Source: Flavobacteriales bacterium (GTDB lineage Bacteria; Bacteroidota; Bacteroidia; Flavobacteriales_D; Crocinitomicaceae). Taken from it: a stretch of DNA of 64,000 bases. The position numbers and the translations under genes are program-made. Positions 18,135 to 28,514 of this stretch are shown piece after piece (within the stretch, counting starts at the first letter, position 1; every line of letters starts with the position of its first letter). The notes below the pieces were generated by a model, which saw only the letters and a list, made by a program, of their open reading frames with translations, was not told the origin of the DNA and made no database searches. The stretch is from the NCBI GenBank assembly GCA_947475095.1, contig CANJLG010000001.1:95777-159776 (forward strand). Reading direction: 5' to 3'.

Positions 18135-19085
18135 TTAGCTTAACATTTCGTTCACCCATTGCTTCCCCCAATTGTCAATCTCCTCAGTGCTCCATAAGGC
18201 AGGATAAAATATTCGCTTTTGAAACCGTGGTGGCAAATACTTTTGCCAATTCGTTCCTCCAGTGGCAGCAACGTCTGTCTCACCCTTATTAAGGTAGCGA
18301 ACAGCTGACTTGTAATGCGCTAAAGGCCAATTAACATTAACATTAAGATCATTTGTACGGAGGGTATTGATGACGGAAGAACTGTTCCTGTCGTCCTCAG
18401 GGAGCCTTAAATAGACCTGCCAAAGGTTATTGCTTTTACACAAATTCGCCACTTCAATAAATCGAGCTTTATACTTTTGTTCGAATTGTGTAAGGGTAAG
18501 TGTTGCTTTTCCGGATACTTCCTCCGTTGCGCCTTCCTTCCAGTATAAGTGATCGAAAAGCGTATGGATATCTGTTTCCATCTTCATAGCCTCTTTCTTA
18601 TCTTTTGCAAGTAAGTTAATAAGATCGGTACTATAAAGTTCAATTTCACGATATTGTGCTGATTGGAAACCACTAGCTGGCAGCAAGGACATTCTAAATT
18701 TTAAGAATTGGTCCCTTTCCATTCCGGATACCATAATTTCGAAACTCTTAATTAAAGCTTCAAAATATCGATTTATTCTCGTAACGCGATCCACGAAGAA
18801 TGTAGCGTCTATTTTTAAATTCTTGCCTAATTGCTCAAATTCATTGAGTGCCATCTTAAAATATAGCTCCGTAATTTGATGATAAATAATAAATACTTTT
18901 TCGTCAGGGAAACTAGTCTTGGGCTTCTGCAAGCTCAACAGTGTTTCAAGTTCAATATAATCCCAATAAGTCGTTACCTCAGCATACAATAGACCATCTA
19001 AATAAGACAATAAATCTTGACCTAATACAGCATATTTGTTATTTAATAATTCAAGGCGCTTTATGATTTCTGGGGTCAGTTGCAT
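18135..19085 (-). CDS. Tryptophan 2,3-dioxygenase family protein
   Basis: A 316-aa heme protein of the TDO family, which opens the tryptophan indole ring to N-formylkynurenine. Conserved features are FIIYHQITELYFKM (distal histidine, His69), LLPASGFQSAQYREIEL (the arginine that binds the substrate carboxylate in characterised TDOs), WPLAHYKSAVRYL (proximal heme histidine) and ATGGTNWQKYL (substrate loop, usually GTGGT). The protein is a little longer and more divergent than proteobacterial TDO, so substrate range should not be assumed. No other kynurenine genes are adjacent, but glutaryl-CoA dehydrogenase lies 21 kb away. Convergent with the peptide-binding gene with no intergenic bases. Confidence 0.85.
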   Translation of the reverse strand: MQLTPEIIKRLELLNNKYAVLGQDLLSYLDGLLYAEVTTYWDYIELETLLSLQKPKTSFPDEKVFIIYHQITELYFKMALNEFEQLGKNLKIDATFFVDRVTRINRYFEALIKSFEIMVSGMERDQFLKFRMSLLPASGFQSAQYREIELYSTDLINLLAKDKKEAMKMETDIHTLFDHLYWKEGATEEVSGKATLTLTQFEQKYKARFIEVANLCKSNNLWQVYLRLPEDDRNSSSVINTLRTNDLNVNVNWPLAHYKSAVRYLNKGETDVAATGGTNWQKYLPPRFQKRIFYPALWSTEEIDNWGKQWVNEMLS

Positions 19086-19144
19086 TATTATTATTTTATC
19101 AATCGAAATTACTAAAAATATTTAGCTGAGTCGAAACAAAAATT

Positions 19145-19152
19145 TACTTTTG
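19145..19152 (+). promoter_or_regulatory. -7 box of the bestrophin gene
   Basis: TACTTTTG matches TAnnTTTG, 19 bases upstream of the bestrophin ATG. A TTG at -33 is not evident. Confidence 0.5.
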
Positions 19153-19171
19153 TCTAATTAAGTTACTTATC

Positions 19172-20038
19172 ATGATAAATTACAATCCTAAAAACTGGAT
19201 TAAACTAATCTTTTCATTAAATAAGAGCGACACCATTCGTATTCTTTGGAAGCAATTAATTTTTATTTCTTTGCTTGCCACCTTAATTATTATGTTGTTG
19301 CACCTTCTTACTAAAGCACATCAAGATCGATTAAGTGACTATACTAAGGAGTTAACAGCCATCTACTCTTTAATTGGATTTGTAATGTCCTTATTGCTGC
19401 TTTTTCGGACAAATGGGGCTTATGATCGCTGGTGGGAAGGTAGAAAACTATGGGGTGCCATCGTCAATGACTGCCGAAGTGTACTCTTGAAAATCACAAC
19501 TCGAATTAATAATGAAGAAGATAAAAAGGAAATTGCGCGTTTATTTAGCCTTTATATTTACAATGCGAAAAATAATTTAAGGGCAAATAAAAATAATTTA
19601 GTGTTTCAAAAATATGAAGACCCCTCGAAAGATAATAGTCCGATACAGGTAATGAAATTAATTTACATTAAATTACGAGCATTAGAAAAACAGGGAGAAT
19701 TAAGCCAGGGTGATCTTATCCAAATCGATGTTAACTTAAATGGCTTAATTGCTTCTTTAGGAGGTTGTCAGCGTATTAAAAACACACCAATTCCATTTTC
19801 ATACAGTATCTTTATTAAGAAATTTATCTTTTTATACGTTATCACCTTGCCCATTGTGTTTTTTCATTTTGACTATTGGGCTGTTCTTATCACTGCCTTT
19901 GTATTTTACGCATTGGTTAGCATGGAGGTACTTGCAGAAGAAATTGAAGATCCTTTTGGAACCGATGCCAATGACTTACCCTTGGATCAAATTTGTCAGA
20001 CAATAAAACAAGACCTTAATAATATTATAGAAAATTAG
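19172..20038 (+). CDS. Bestrophin family ion channel
   Basis: A 288-aa inner-membrane protein of the bestrophin/UPF0187 family, pentameric anion or cation channels in known members. Hydrophobic segments lie near residues 28-48, 62-82 and 213-250. The signature FRTNGAYDRWWEGRKLWGAIVNDCR (quoted in part as RTNGAYDRWWEGRKLWG) and the C-terminal EEIEDPFGTDANDLPLD block are both typical. Bacterial members are often sodium- or potassium-selective, so the ion cannot be given. Its stop overlaps the stop of the convergent murI gene. Confidence 0.92.
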   Translation: MINYNPKNWIKLIFSLNKSDTIRILWKQLIFISLLATLIIMLLHLLTKAHQDRLSDYTKELTAIYSLIGFVMSLLLLFRTNGAYDRWWEGRKLWGAIVNDCRSVLLKITTRINNEEDKKEIARLFSLYIYNAKNNLRANKNNLVFQKYEDPSKDNSPIQVMKLIYIKLRALEKQGELSQGDLIQIDVNLNGLIASLGGCQRIKNTPIPFSYSIFIKKFIFLYVITLPIVFFHFDYWAVLITAFVFYALVSMEVLAEEIEDPFGTDANDLPLDQICQTIKQDLNNIIEN

Positions 20039-20856
20039 AGTTCGATATGCGATGAACGTATATTCCTATTCATAAATTTAGAGGCTGCCTCATCAAAAAA
20101 GTCACTGTTTTCAGTAGTAAAATAAACAACTGTTCCATCCTTAGAAAGGGTATTATCTAGCTCTGTATGTCGAGATAAATAGTCAATTAACTTATCAGCA
20201 ACCAAGGGCCCTTGCGCGAGTACTTGGATTTCTTTTCCGGCGATTTCTTCAATATAGCTTTGAATAACCGGGTAATGCGTACAGGCTAAAACTAGGGTGT
20301 CAATGGCCTTGTTTTGTGATAATAATGTTGAAATATCTGCTTTAATAATCATTTTTCCTGCATCAGTATTATGCATGTTGTTTTCAATCAGGGAAACCCA
20401 CATTGGACATGCATGCTGAACTAAAGTAACGTTAGGTGCAAATTTTTTCAACTCAATACCATATGAATTTGAATTGACCGTACCTTGCGTAGCAAGTACC
20501 CCTACACAATTAGTTGAAGTAACACTGCTGATATATTCAGTACAAGGCCTTATGACTCCCAACACTCTTTTTTGATTCCCAAAACGCATTAAATCGTTTT
20601 GCTGAATAGATCGAAGGGCTTTAGCGGATGCCGTATTACATGCAATAATAATTAATTCACATCCTTGACTAAACAAAAACTCCATGGCTTCGAGCGTATA
20701 AGAATATATCACATCAAAAGAACGATTTCCATATGGCGCTCTTGCATTGTCTCCAAAATAAATATAGTCGTAGCTAGGTAGTTTTTCTAATAATTCAGAC
20801 AAGACGGTTAGGCCTCCATAACCCGAATCGAAAACGCCAATGGGAACCTTTTTCAT
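20035..20856 (-). CDS. murI: Glutamate racemase
   Basis: A 273-aa cytosolic enzyme that converts L-glutamate to D-glutamate for peptidoglycan. The N-terminal GVFDSGYGGLTVL block, the first catalytic cysteine in IIACNTASAKAL and the second in TLVLACTHYPVI are all present, as is YFGDNARAPYG. Length is normal. Gene order uppS-bamA-ompH-ompH-murI is typical of Bacteroidota. The transcript has its own promoter with almost no leader and begins inside the terminator of the ompH genes. Confidence 0.95.
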   Translation of the reverse strand: MKKVPIGVFDSGYGGLTVLSELLEKLPSYDYIYFGDNARAPYGNRSFDVIYSYTLEAMEFLFSQGCELIIIACNTASAKALRSIQQNDLMRFGNQKRVLGVIRPCTEYISSVTSTNCVGVLATQGTVNSNSYGIELKKFAPNVTLVQHACPMWVSLIENNMHNTDAGKMIIKADISTLLSQNKAIDTLVLACTHYPVIQSYIEEIAGKEIQVLAQGPLVADKLIDYLSRHTELDNTLSKDGTVVYFTTENSDFFDEAASKFMNRNIRSSHIEL

Positions 20857-20860
20857 AGCT

Positions 20861-20888
20861 CAAAACTACATAAAAAAAGGGCAACCAA
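20861..20888 (-). promoter_or_regulatory. murI promoter, apparently near-leaderless
   Basis: On the minus strand TTG (20886-20888), 17 bases, then TAGTTTTG (20861-20868) match the -33/-7 pattern. Only four bases separate the -7 box from the murI ATG, so the transcript would begin at or next to the start codon. The TTG lies in the loop of the preceding terminator hairpin. Confidence 0.6.
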
Positions 20889-20899
20889 CGATTGCCCTT
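20872..20899 (-). terminator. Terminator of the bamA/ompH transcript
   Basis: A perfect eight-base stem, AAGGGCAA against TTGCCCTT with a seven-base loop, is followed on the minus strand by a T run. It lies 20 bases after the last ompH gene. Confidence 0.88.
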
Positions 20900-20918
20900 C
20901 TAAAATTAATCGAACAAT

Positions 20919-21434
20919 TTATTTCTTCATTGACTCGGCATCCAAACGTAATAATTCAATTAATACTTCTGCTGTAATATCCATACCACCTTTAAAATAT
21001 AGCGTAGTGGACTCGTCGATTACATAATTAATTTTTTTTCTGTCTGAAACAATTTCAACTGATTTCTGAACCATTTCTAGAATCGGCTTATTTAATTCTT
21101 GATTATAGATTTGCAATTCCTGTTGAAGGGCTGTTTGCCTATCTTCAAGTCCTTGTTGCTTTTTCATTATTTTCTCCTCTTCGATTTTTAAAATAACTGG
21201 AGACCAAGAGCCTTTATTTTGTTCATATTTTTTGTATGCCTCCTCTAAATCTTTTTGAATTTCTGTCAGCTCTTTATACCCATCTTGTTCAAATTTCTTA
21301 AGCTTATCCATAGCGGCTTTGCGAGAAGGCATGGTATCTAATAACTGTTGAGAATTAACATGAGCTAACTTCATTTGTGCATTTGCATTAATTGCGGCAA
21401 ACATTAACGCGATAACAAGGACTACTTTTTTCAT
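20919..21434 (-). CDS. OmpH/Skp family periplasmic chaperone, second copy
   Basis: A 171-aa protein with a signal peptide (MKKVVLVIALMFAAINANAQ) and long charged alpha-helical arms (about residues 45-125, DKLKKFEQDGYKELTEIQKD), as in Skp, which holds unfolded outer-membrane proteins and passes them to BamA. The C-terminal block KKINYVIDESTTLYFKGGMDIT is typical of OmpH-family members. It lies 23 bases after a paralogous ompH gene and downstream of bamA. Last gene before the terminator. Confidence 0.92.
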   Translation of the reverse strand: MKKVVLVIALMFAAINANAQMKLAHVNSQQLLDTMPSRKAAMDKLKKFEQDGYKELTEIQKDLEEAYKKYEQNKGSWSPVILKIEEEKIMKKQQGLEDRQTALQQELQIYNQELNKPILEMVQKSVEIVSDRKKINYVIDESTTLYFKGGMDITAEVLIELLRLDAESMKK

Positions 21435-21457
21435 TTTTATATATATAAATTAACTAA

Positions 21458-21973
21458 TTACTCTTTACTTATTCCCATTTCCTCTAACACCGTATTGCTA
21501 ATGTCGTATTCTTTTTCAGCGTAAACCAAATTGCTTTGATTAGACTTGTCAAACACAAAAGCATACCCTTCTCTTTTTGCAATTTTCTTCATCGCATTAA
21601 ACACACGGTCTTGAATTGGCTGGATAAACTCTTGTCTTTTTAAAAAATAATCTCCATTAACACCAAAATACTGTGTTTGCAATTCTATTGTTTCTTTATC
21701 TAATTTTTCAATTTCGCTTTTTCGTTTTTCTTTTTCTTCATTCGGTAATAAGACTTCCTCTTTGTTAAAGTTATCTCGTTTTGTTTTTATAAAAGCAAAG
21801 CGATCCTCCACTTCTTTTGTCCATTTAAGAGACAGTTTATCAAGCTTTTCTTTTGCTTCAATATATTCTGGAATATTTTTGAGAATGTAATCCGAATCTA
21901 TAAATGCGTAGGACTGCGCTTTAGCAAAGCCAATGCCAAATAAAAACAAAATACTAAATAATATTATTTTCAT
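21458..21973 (-). CDS. OmpH/Skp family periplasmic chaperone, first copy
   Basis: A 171-aa OmpH/Skp homologue with a signal peptide ending near GFAKAQ. Charged coiled arms cover about residues 40-120 (KLDKLSLKWTKEVEDRFAFI, KEKRKSEIEKLDKETIELQ), and the tail KREGYAFVFDKSNQSNLVYA closes the core domain. It lies 57 bases after bamA. The two copies are clearly diverged and may serve different client proteins (inference). Confidence 0.92.
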   Translation of the reverse strand: MKIILFSILFLFGIGFAKAQSYAFIDSDYILKNIPEYIEAKEKLDKLSLKWTKEVEDRFAFIKTKRDNFNKEEVLLPNEEKEKRKSEIEKLDKETIELQTQYFGVNGDYFLKRQEFIQPIQDRVFNAMKKIAKREGYAFVFDKSNQSNLVYAEKEYDISNTVLEEMGISKE

Positions 21974-22030
21974 TTCAAAAATTTTTGGTGCTTCGGAACG
22001 GCGAAGTTAAGATATTATTGTAAATTTCTA

Positions 22031-24586
22031 TCATAATTCGCCAAGATTCATACCAATAGTAAAACTCAATTTTGGGTTAAATCCTTTTTGCTGAATGGAT
22101 TGATCCGAAGTTCCTCCGAGGCCACTTGACCAACTATCTAAACGGTCAAAGCCTAAGCCATAATCTAAGCCTAACATACCAAACATAGGTAAAAAGACAC
22201 GGATCCCTACACCAGCAGTTCGTTTAACATTGAAAGGGTTAAATTTATCAAAAGTAGGATAAGAATTCCCTGCTTCTAAAAATGCTAAGGCATAAAAAGT
22301 GGCTTGAGGATTAAGTGAAATAGGATAACGAAGTTCTAGCGTGTATTTTGCTACAATTGGATCGCCACCAGTAGAAGAAACAGATTGATCCTCATATCCT
22401 CTCAATGCAATGATTTCCCTGCCTCCTAACTGATTTACACCTGAAAGGCCACTTCCTCCTACTGAATACCTTTCAAAAGGCGTCACACCCTTGGATAAGT
22501 TATATGCCCCGATATAACCAAAACCAAATCTTGGCATTAGAATTAATTTTTTATCCGGTGTAAGCGGTAAATACCATTCTCCTGTAAATTTAAAACGATA
22601 GTATTCTAGGTAATGATAGCGATCTTTGGGGGATAGGGAGCTGTAGTCTTTATCCGGTAAAAAGGCAGAATAAGGAAGCGTCGCTTTAGCGGTAAATGTA
22701 AAATTAGACCCGCTTTGAGGATAAATTGGAGCGCTCACCGAACTTCGCTGTAGTATATATTTTAACGCTATATCATTAGCGTATCCTTGCGGGAACAAAG
22801 GAAATCGGAAATCTTTAACAACGTCATAATACTGATAACTAAGATCATAGTATGCGGTAAAATAATCATCTGGCCACCTCTTTCTTCTTTGTAGTCCGCA
22901 CCCAACACCGGTAATTGATAAGCCGGTATAAGCAGGATTTGATCTAATTAATCCATTAGACGATAATGCGGTATTATTTATCCAAAACGACAAGGAATTC
23001 GCTTTCTTGCCACCTAACCAAGGTTCAGTAAATGAAAAATTATACCCTTGATAAAAACGTCCATTTGATTGAGCGCGAATGGAAAGTCGCTGGCCGTCCC
23101 CTGAAGGCAATGGGGTCCATGCAGATTTATTAAAAATATTTTTAGCAGAAAAATTATTAAATGTTAATCCCAGGGTACCGATGATTCGACCTGAAGATGT
23201 TGGTCCTGCGCCACCATAACCACCTGACAATTCAATTTGATCAGAAGACTTTTCTTCAACAACATACTCAATATCAACAGTTCCTTTTGCAGGGTCGGGC
23301 AGAGGATTTACCTGAAAGCCTTGCTCGTTGAAAAACCCTAATTGTGAAAGTTCTCGTTGCGTTCTGATAATATCTGCTTTATTAAAAAGGTCACCAGGTT
23401 TGGTTCTAATTTCACGTAAAATCACATAGTCATTTGTTTTATTATTTCCCCGAATAGTGATTTCCCCGATTCGGGCTTCTTTCCCCTCTATAATTCTGAT
23501 TTGATAACTGATTTTATTATTTGCCACGTTGGTTTCTACGGGAATTACCTGGAAAAATAAATGCCCTTTATCCATATAAAGCGAAGAGATGTCCCTCCCA
23601 TCACCATTCCCTTTAAGACGTTGATCGAGCAAATCTTTATTAAAAACATCCCCGTTTTTTATTCCTAAAACCGTATCTAAAAAGCTAGATCTATATTTTG
23701 AATTCCCGATCCAATCAATGTCCCCAAAAAGGTACTTTTCCCCTTCATTAATAACAATGTTAATGGCAAGATTTTTATCATCAACCTTATAAACAGTATC
23801 AAAGGTTATCATAGCATCCCGTAAACCAACAGCATTAAACTTAGCTAGCAAAGCGAGTTTATCTTTTTCAAATGTTGATGTGGTGAATTTAGATCGCTTA
23901 ATAATCCTCAGAATCGACTTCTGTTTTGTGTCTTTCATAGCAAGCTTCAATTTCCATGTTGGAACACTTTGGTTTCCGGAAATAGCAAGCGGTTTTATTC
24001 CAATTTTCACCCCCTTTTCAACGTTAATTAAAAATATTTCAGAGTCATTAATTAATGTGTCTTTTATTCGAATGATATCAACTGATACATCATAAAATGA
24101 TTTATCCCTAAAATAGCCTTTGATTTTGTTTTTTGTTTGAAATACTAAGTTTTCTGTTATTGTTTTTCCAGAGAACAATGAAATTTCTTCACGCACTTTA
24201 TCTGCTTCCCGTCGAGATATTCCTGTGAACTTGAACCTTGAAAGCTTCGGTCTTGTCGTCAGCTCTATGACAAGGTAAATCACGCCTGCAACTTCTTTCT
24301 CGGCATAAATAGAGATGTTTGAAAAAAGCCCTTCATCCCAAAGCCTTCGTATTGCATTAGAGATTTGATCGCTTGGAAGTTTGATGTTTTGACCTTGTTT
24401 AAGACCTGCGATAAGCTTGATTCCTTGATGGTCGTAATTATCTGCGCCAATAATACGAATGGGGCCTATTTCATATTCAACCGGAGAGGAGTAGTCAAAG
24501 CTCAACTCCCCAAATGTAATAGGGTCATTTTGTGCAAACGAAATTATTTGGGTTACTAAGAAAAAAAATAAACTTATTCTCTTCAT
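22031..24586 (-). CDS. bamA: Outer-membrane protein assembly factor BamA
   Basis: An 851-aa Omp85 protein that folds and inserts beta-barrel proteins into the outer membrane. A signal peptide (to about residue 18) is followed by a POTRA array (residues about 35-430, for example GIKLIAGLKQGQNIKLPSDQ and EARIGEITIRGNNKTNDYVI) and a 16-strand barrel ending in NPKLSFTIGMNLGEL. The strand-region motif VGGSGLSGVNQLGGREIIALRGYEDQ (part: REIIALRGYEDQ) matches the VRGF/Y loop motif. It lies five bases after uppS and precedes two ompH genes. Confidence 0.95.
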   Translation of the reverse strand: MKRISLFFFLVTQIISFAQNDPITFGELSFDYSSPVEYEIGPIRIIGADNYDHQGIKLIAGLKQGQNIKLPSDQISNAIRRLWDEGLFSNISIYAEKEVAGVIYLVIELTTRPKLSRFKFTGISRREADKVREEISLFSGKTITENLVFQTKNKIKGYFRDKSFYDVSVDIIRIKDTLINDSEIFLINVEKGVKIGIKPLAISGNQSVPTWKLKLAMKDTKQKSILRIIKRSKFTTSTFEKDKLALLAKFNAVGLRDAMITFDTVYKVDDKNLAINIVINEGEKYLFGDIDWIGNSKYRSSFLDTVLGIKNGDVFNKDLLDQRLKGNGDGRDISSLYMDKGHLFFQVIPVETNVANNKISYQIRIIEGKEARIGEITIRGNNKTNDYVILREIRTKPGDLFNKADIIRTQRELSQLGFFNEQGFQVNPLPDPAKGTVDIEYVVEEKSSDQIELSGGYGGAGPTSSGRIIGTLGLTFNNFSAKNIFNKSAWTPLPSGDGQRLSIRAQSNGRFYQGYNFSFTEPWLGGKKANSLSFWINNTALSSNGLIRSNPAYTGLSITGVGCGLQRRKRWPDDYFTAYYDLSYQYYDVVKDFRFPLFPQGYANDIALKYILQRSSVSAPIYPQSGSNFTFTAKATLPYSAFLPDKDYSSLSPKDRYHYLEYYRFKFTGEWYLPLTPDKKLILMPRFGFGYIGAYNLSKGVTPFERYSVGGSGLSGVNQLGGREIIALRGYEDQSVSSTGGDPIVAKYTLELRYPISLNPQATFYALAFLEAGNSYPTFDKFNPFNVKRTAGVGIRVFLPMFGMLGLDYGLGFDRLDSWSSGLGGTSDQSIQQKGFNPKLSFTIGMNLGEL

Positions 24587-24591
24587 ATTTT

Positions 24592-25317
24592 TTATACTAT
24601 TTGTTCTGAAGTTTTTCCAAATCGCCGCTCCCTTTTTTGATAATCAATAATGGCGGCAAGTAAGTGTTCTCTTCTAAATTCTGGCCAATAGATGTTCGTA
24701 AAATGAAATTCTGTATAGGCAATTTGCCAAAGCATAAAATTACTTACTCGATTTTCTCCACTCGTTCTAATCAACAATTCTGGATCTGGAATAGCGTTGG
24801 TATACAAATAATTCGCTATTAATTCTGGTGTTATTTGTGCCGTGCTTATGTTTTTTTTGTTTAATAAAATAAAGTGAAACGCTCTGGCAATCTCTATTCT
24901 AGCGCTATAGTTTATTGCTAATACAAGCGTAATTCCTGTATTATTTTTTGTTTTTTCAATCGCTTTCTCTATGCTATGCTTACAGTTTTCTGGAAGCCCA
25001 TTAATGTCGCCAATCGTCATTAATCGTACGCCATTATTATCAAGACTATCGAGTTCTGAGGTAATTGCATCAATGAGAAGGTTCATTAATCCATCAATTT
25101 CTTTTTGAGGTCGTGACCAATTTTCTGTTGAAAAAGCATAAAGAGTTAAAAATTTTACGCCGAATTCTTTTGCTGTTTTAAGTGTGTCTCGGACTGCCTC
25201 TACCCCTGAAGCGTGGCCAAAAAGGCGATCCTTTCCTTGTTCTTTTGCCCAACGGCCGTTCCCATCCATTATGATTGCAATATGACTAGGGATATTATTA
25301 TAATCTAAGGCCGACAT
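24592..25317 (-). CDS. uppS: Isoprenyl transferase (undecaprenyl diphosphate synthase)
   Basis: A 241-aa cis-prenyltransferase that makes the C55 lipid carrier for peptidoglycan and surface polysaccharides. The pyrophosphate-binding IIMDGNGRWAKEQGK and LTLYAFSTENWSRP blocks, and the C-terminal DPELLIRTSGENRVSNFMLWQ and EFRREHLLAAI, define the family. The ORF track starts at a GTG (25323); I use the ATG at 25317. First gene of the uppS-bamA-ompH-ompH unit. Confidence 0.95.
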   Translation of the reverse strand: MSALDYNNIPSHIAIIMDGNGRWAKEQGKDRLFGHASGVEAVRDTLKTAKEFGVKFLTLYAFSTENWSRPQKEIDGLMNLLIDAITSELDSLDNNGVRLMTIGDINGLPENCKHSIEKAIEKTKNNTGITLVLAINYSARIEIARAFHFILLNKKNISTAQITPELIANYLYTNAIPDPELLIRTSGENRVSNFMLWQIAYTEFHFTNIYWPEFRREHLLAAIIDYQKRERRFGKTSEQIV

Positions 25318-25416
25318 TGACACTATATATTTATTGCTAAAATAAGGAAAGTATTCACGGTAAAAAAATAATTTTCATTCAGTGCGCCCCTTGAATAATT
25401 AATATCGAGGGCCTTT

Positions 25417-25695
25417 TTATTCAGCAAGAACAATAGCTTTATTAGTTAACATTTCAAGAATGCCTCCTTTTATCTCATACACGCCTATTGATTTATCAGC
25501 AGGATCAATTTTCAAGCTTCCTAAATCTTCTGATTCATTTGATAATTTAATTCTAACTTCTCCCGATTTTAGTGCAGATATAATGTCAGTGTGATTACTT
25601 AATAATTGGAACTGCCCATTTAAACCGGGCAGGGTTACAGAAACGACGTCTCCTTTATAAATGATTGATTCTGGGGTAACTATTTCAAGTTTCAT
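25417..25695 (-). CDS. atpC: ATP synthase F1 epsilon subunit, short form
   Basis: A 92-aa protein matching only the N-terminal beta-sandwich of epsilon (MKLEIVTPESIIYKGDVVSVTLPG, LLSNHTDIISALKSGEVRI in part). The C-terminal helical pair that inhibits ATP hydrolysis in E. coli (139 aa) is missing, as often in Bacteroidota. I use the ATG at 25695, not the GTG start in the track. It lies 12 bases after atpD. The other ATP synthase genes are not in the window, a split also common in this phylum. Confidence 0.93.
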   Translation of the reverse strand: MKLEIVTPESIIYKGDVVSVTLPGLNGQFQLLSNHTDIISALKSGEVRIKLSNESEDLGSLKIDPADKSIGVYEIKGGILEMLTNKAIVLAE

Positions 25696-25707
25696 CACTG
25701 TAATTAT

Positions 25708-27267
<1,560 letters not shown>

Positions 27268-27302
27268 CTAAAAAGAGCAAAAATTTATTATCTATTTTAT
27301 CC

Positions 27303-28514
27303 TTATTCTCTTACAAGAAATTTTGCGGTGAAAAAGGAAAATAGAGTGCCTGTTGTGATCAATACCATCATTGAAGTAAACACCTCCAGAAAGTTTACCT
27401 GAATAGGAAATGGCAATCCACCTCCTGGTATCGTTATTAAACTATATTTTAACTGTAGAATACAAATTCCTAGTCCAAGCAACACCCCTAAAAAAATACC
27501 GGACCCTGAAATTAAAATGCCTTCCAAAAAGAATATTGAAAAAACATTATTCTTAGTTAACCCTATACTTTTAAGCACACTAATGCTTTCCTTTTTCTCT
27601 AAATAAATCATGGTAACTGACGCTACCAAATTAAATACTGCCAAAAGGAAAATAAATAATAAAATAATTAAAACTATTAGTTTTTCGCTTTTGCTTGTTT
27701 TATAAATCAACTCGTTTTTTTCCGCATTCGTTTTAACAATAAAATTATCCCCTAATAGTTTTTGAATTTGATCTTTTATTTTATGATTATCCTCACCGGT
27801 TTTTGGCTGAATATATATGTGTGTTAGCTGATCCTCAAGATTGAGCAAGTTTTTCACAAAAGATAAGTTGGCTAGCACAACCGACTCATTCGTTTCTTTA
27901 TTGTAATTAATGATTCCTTTAATATTGAAAGGTGTTTGAAAAAATGGGTTTTTTCCTAATTTTAATTTTATATCGTTTTTTGGGGCGTAAATTATTATAT
28001 TGTCTGATTCAGTACTAACATTACTAAGCGATAAATTATTGGCAAGACCGGCTCCAATTAGCCCAAAATTATTTTCTTCTTGCTCCTCTTGGGGAAGTAG
28101 TGGCTTTCCAAAAATTAAATGATCTTTTTGGTGAATATTAATCATCTCCAAAAATTGCAATTCAACCCCCATTATGGTGGCATTCACCCATTTCTCTTCA
28201 TTCCGTAAAATTACCGTCTCTTCTATGCCTTTAGAAATACGTGATATACCCTTTAAATTGGATAACTTTATCCAAGGAACTTGGTTTTCAATCATCGTTT
28301 TACCCTTACTTGGTGTAATTATTACGCCTTGGTCAAATTCTGTATACAAATCACCAATCATCGATTCGATTCCGTTAAATGATGACAGTAATATAATCAT
28401 TGCGGCGGAAATAACCATAACCCCCATAACAGAAATACGCGTAATAATAGTTACGGCTTGACGCTTGTTTTTAGAAAACAAATACCTAAGCGCTATGTAG
28501 AATGGAACTTTAAT
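27303..28514 (-). CDS. LolC/LolE-type ABC transporter permease, probable ATT start
   Basis: A roughly 403-aa inner-membrane permease of the FtsX/LolC/E family, which with a LolD ATPase extracts lipoproteins for the outer membrane or works as a MacB-like exporter. Membrane segments lie near residues 25-50, 285-310, 335-360 and 370-395, with a large periplasmic domain between the first two. The track starts at TTG 28481, but the upstream codons read KVPFYIALRYLFSKNKR, the usual N-terminus of this family. The only in-frame codons before it are ATT and ATA, after a TAA. I take ATT at 28514, which overlaps the rbfA stop. No ATPase gene is adjacent. Confidence 0.85.
   Translation of the reverse strand: MKVPFYIALRYLFSKNKRQAVTIITRISVMGVMVISAAMIILLSSFNGIESMIGDLYTEFDQGVIITPSKGKTMIENQVPWIKLSNLKGISRISKGIEETVILRNEEKWVNATIMGVELQFLEMINIHQKDHLIFGKPLLPQEEQEENNFGLIGAGLANNLSLSNVSTESDNIIIYAPKNDIKLKLGKNPFFQTPFNIKGIINYNKETNESVVLANLSFVKNLLNLEDQLTHIYIQPKTGEDNHKIKDQIQKLLGDNFIVKTNAEKNELIYKTSKSEKLIVLIILLFIFLLAVFNLVASVTMIYLEKKESISVLKSIGLTKNNVFSIFFLEGILISGSGIFLGVLLGLGICILQLKYSLITIPGGGLPFPIQVNFLEVFTSMMVLITTGTLFSFFTAKFLVRE

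Noticed and set aside
25380-25425. Hairpin with a T run near the atpC stop
   Set aside because: The T run follows the hairpin on the plus strand, while atpC is on the minus strand, so it does not fit a terminator for that gene.
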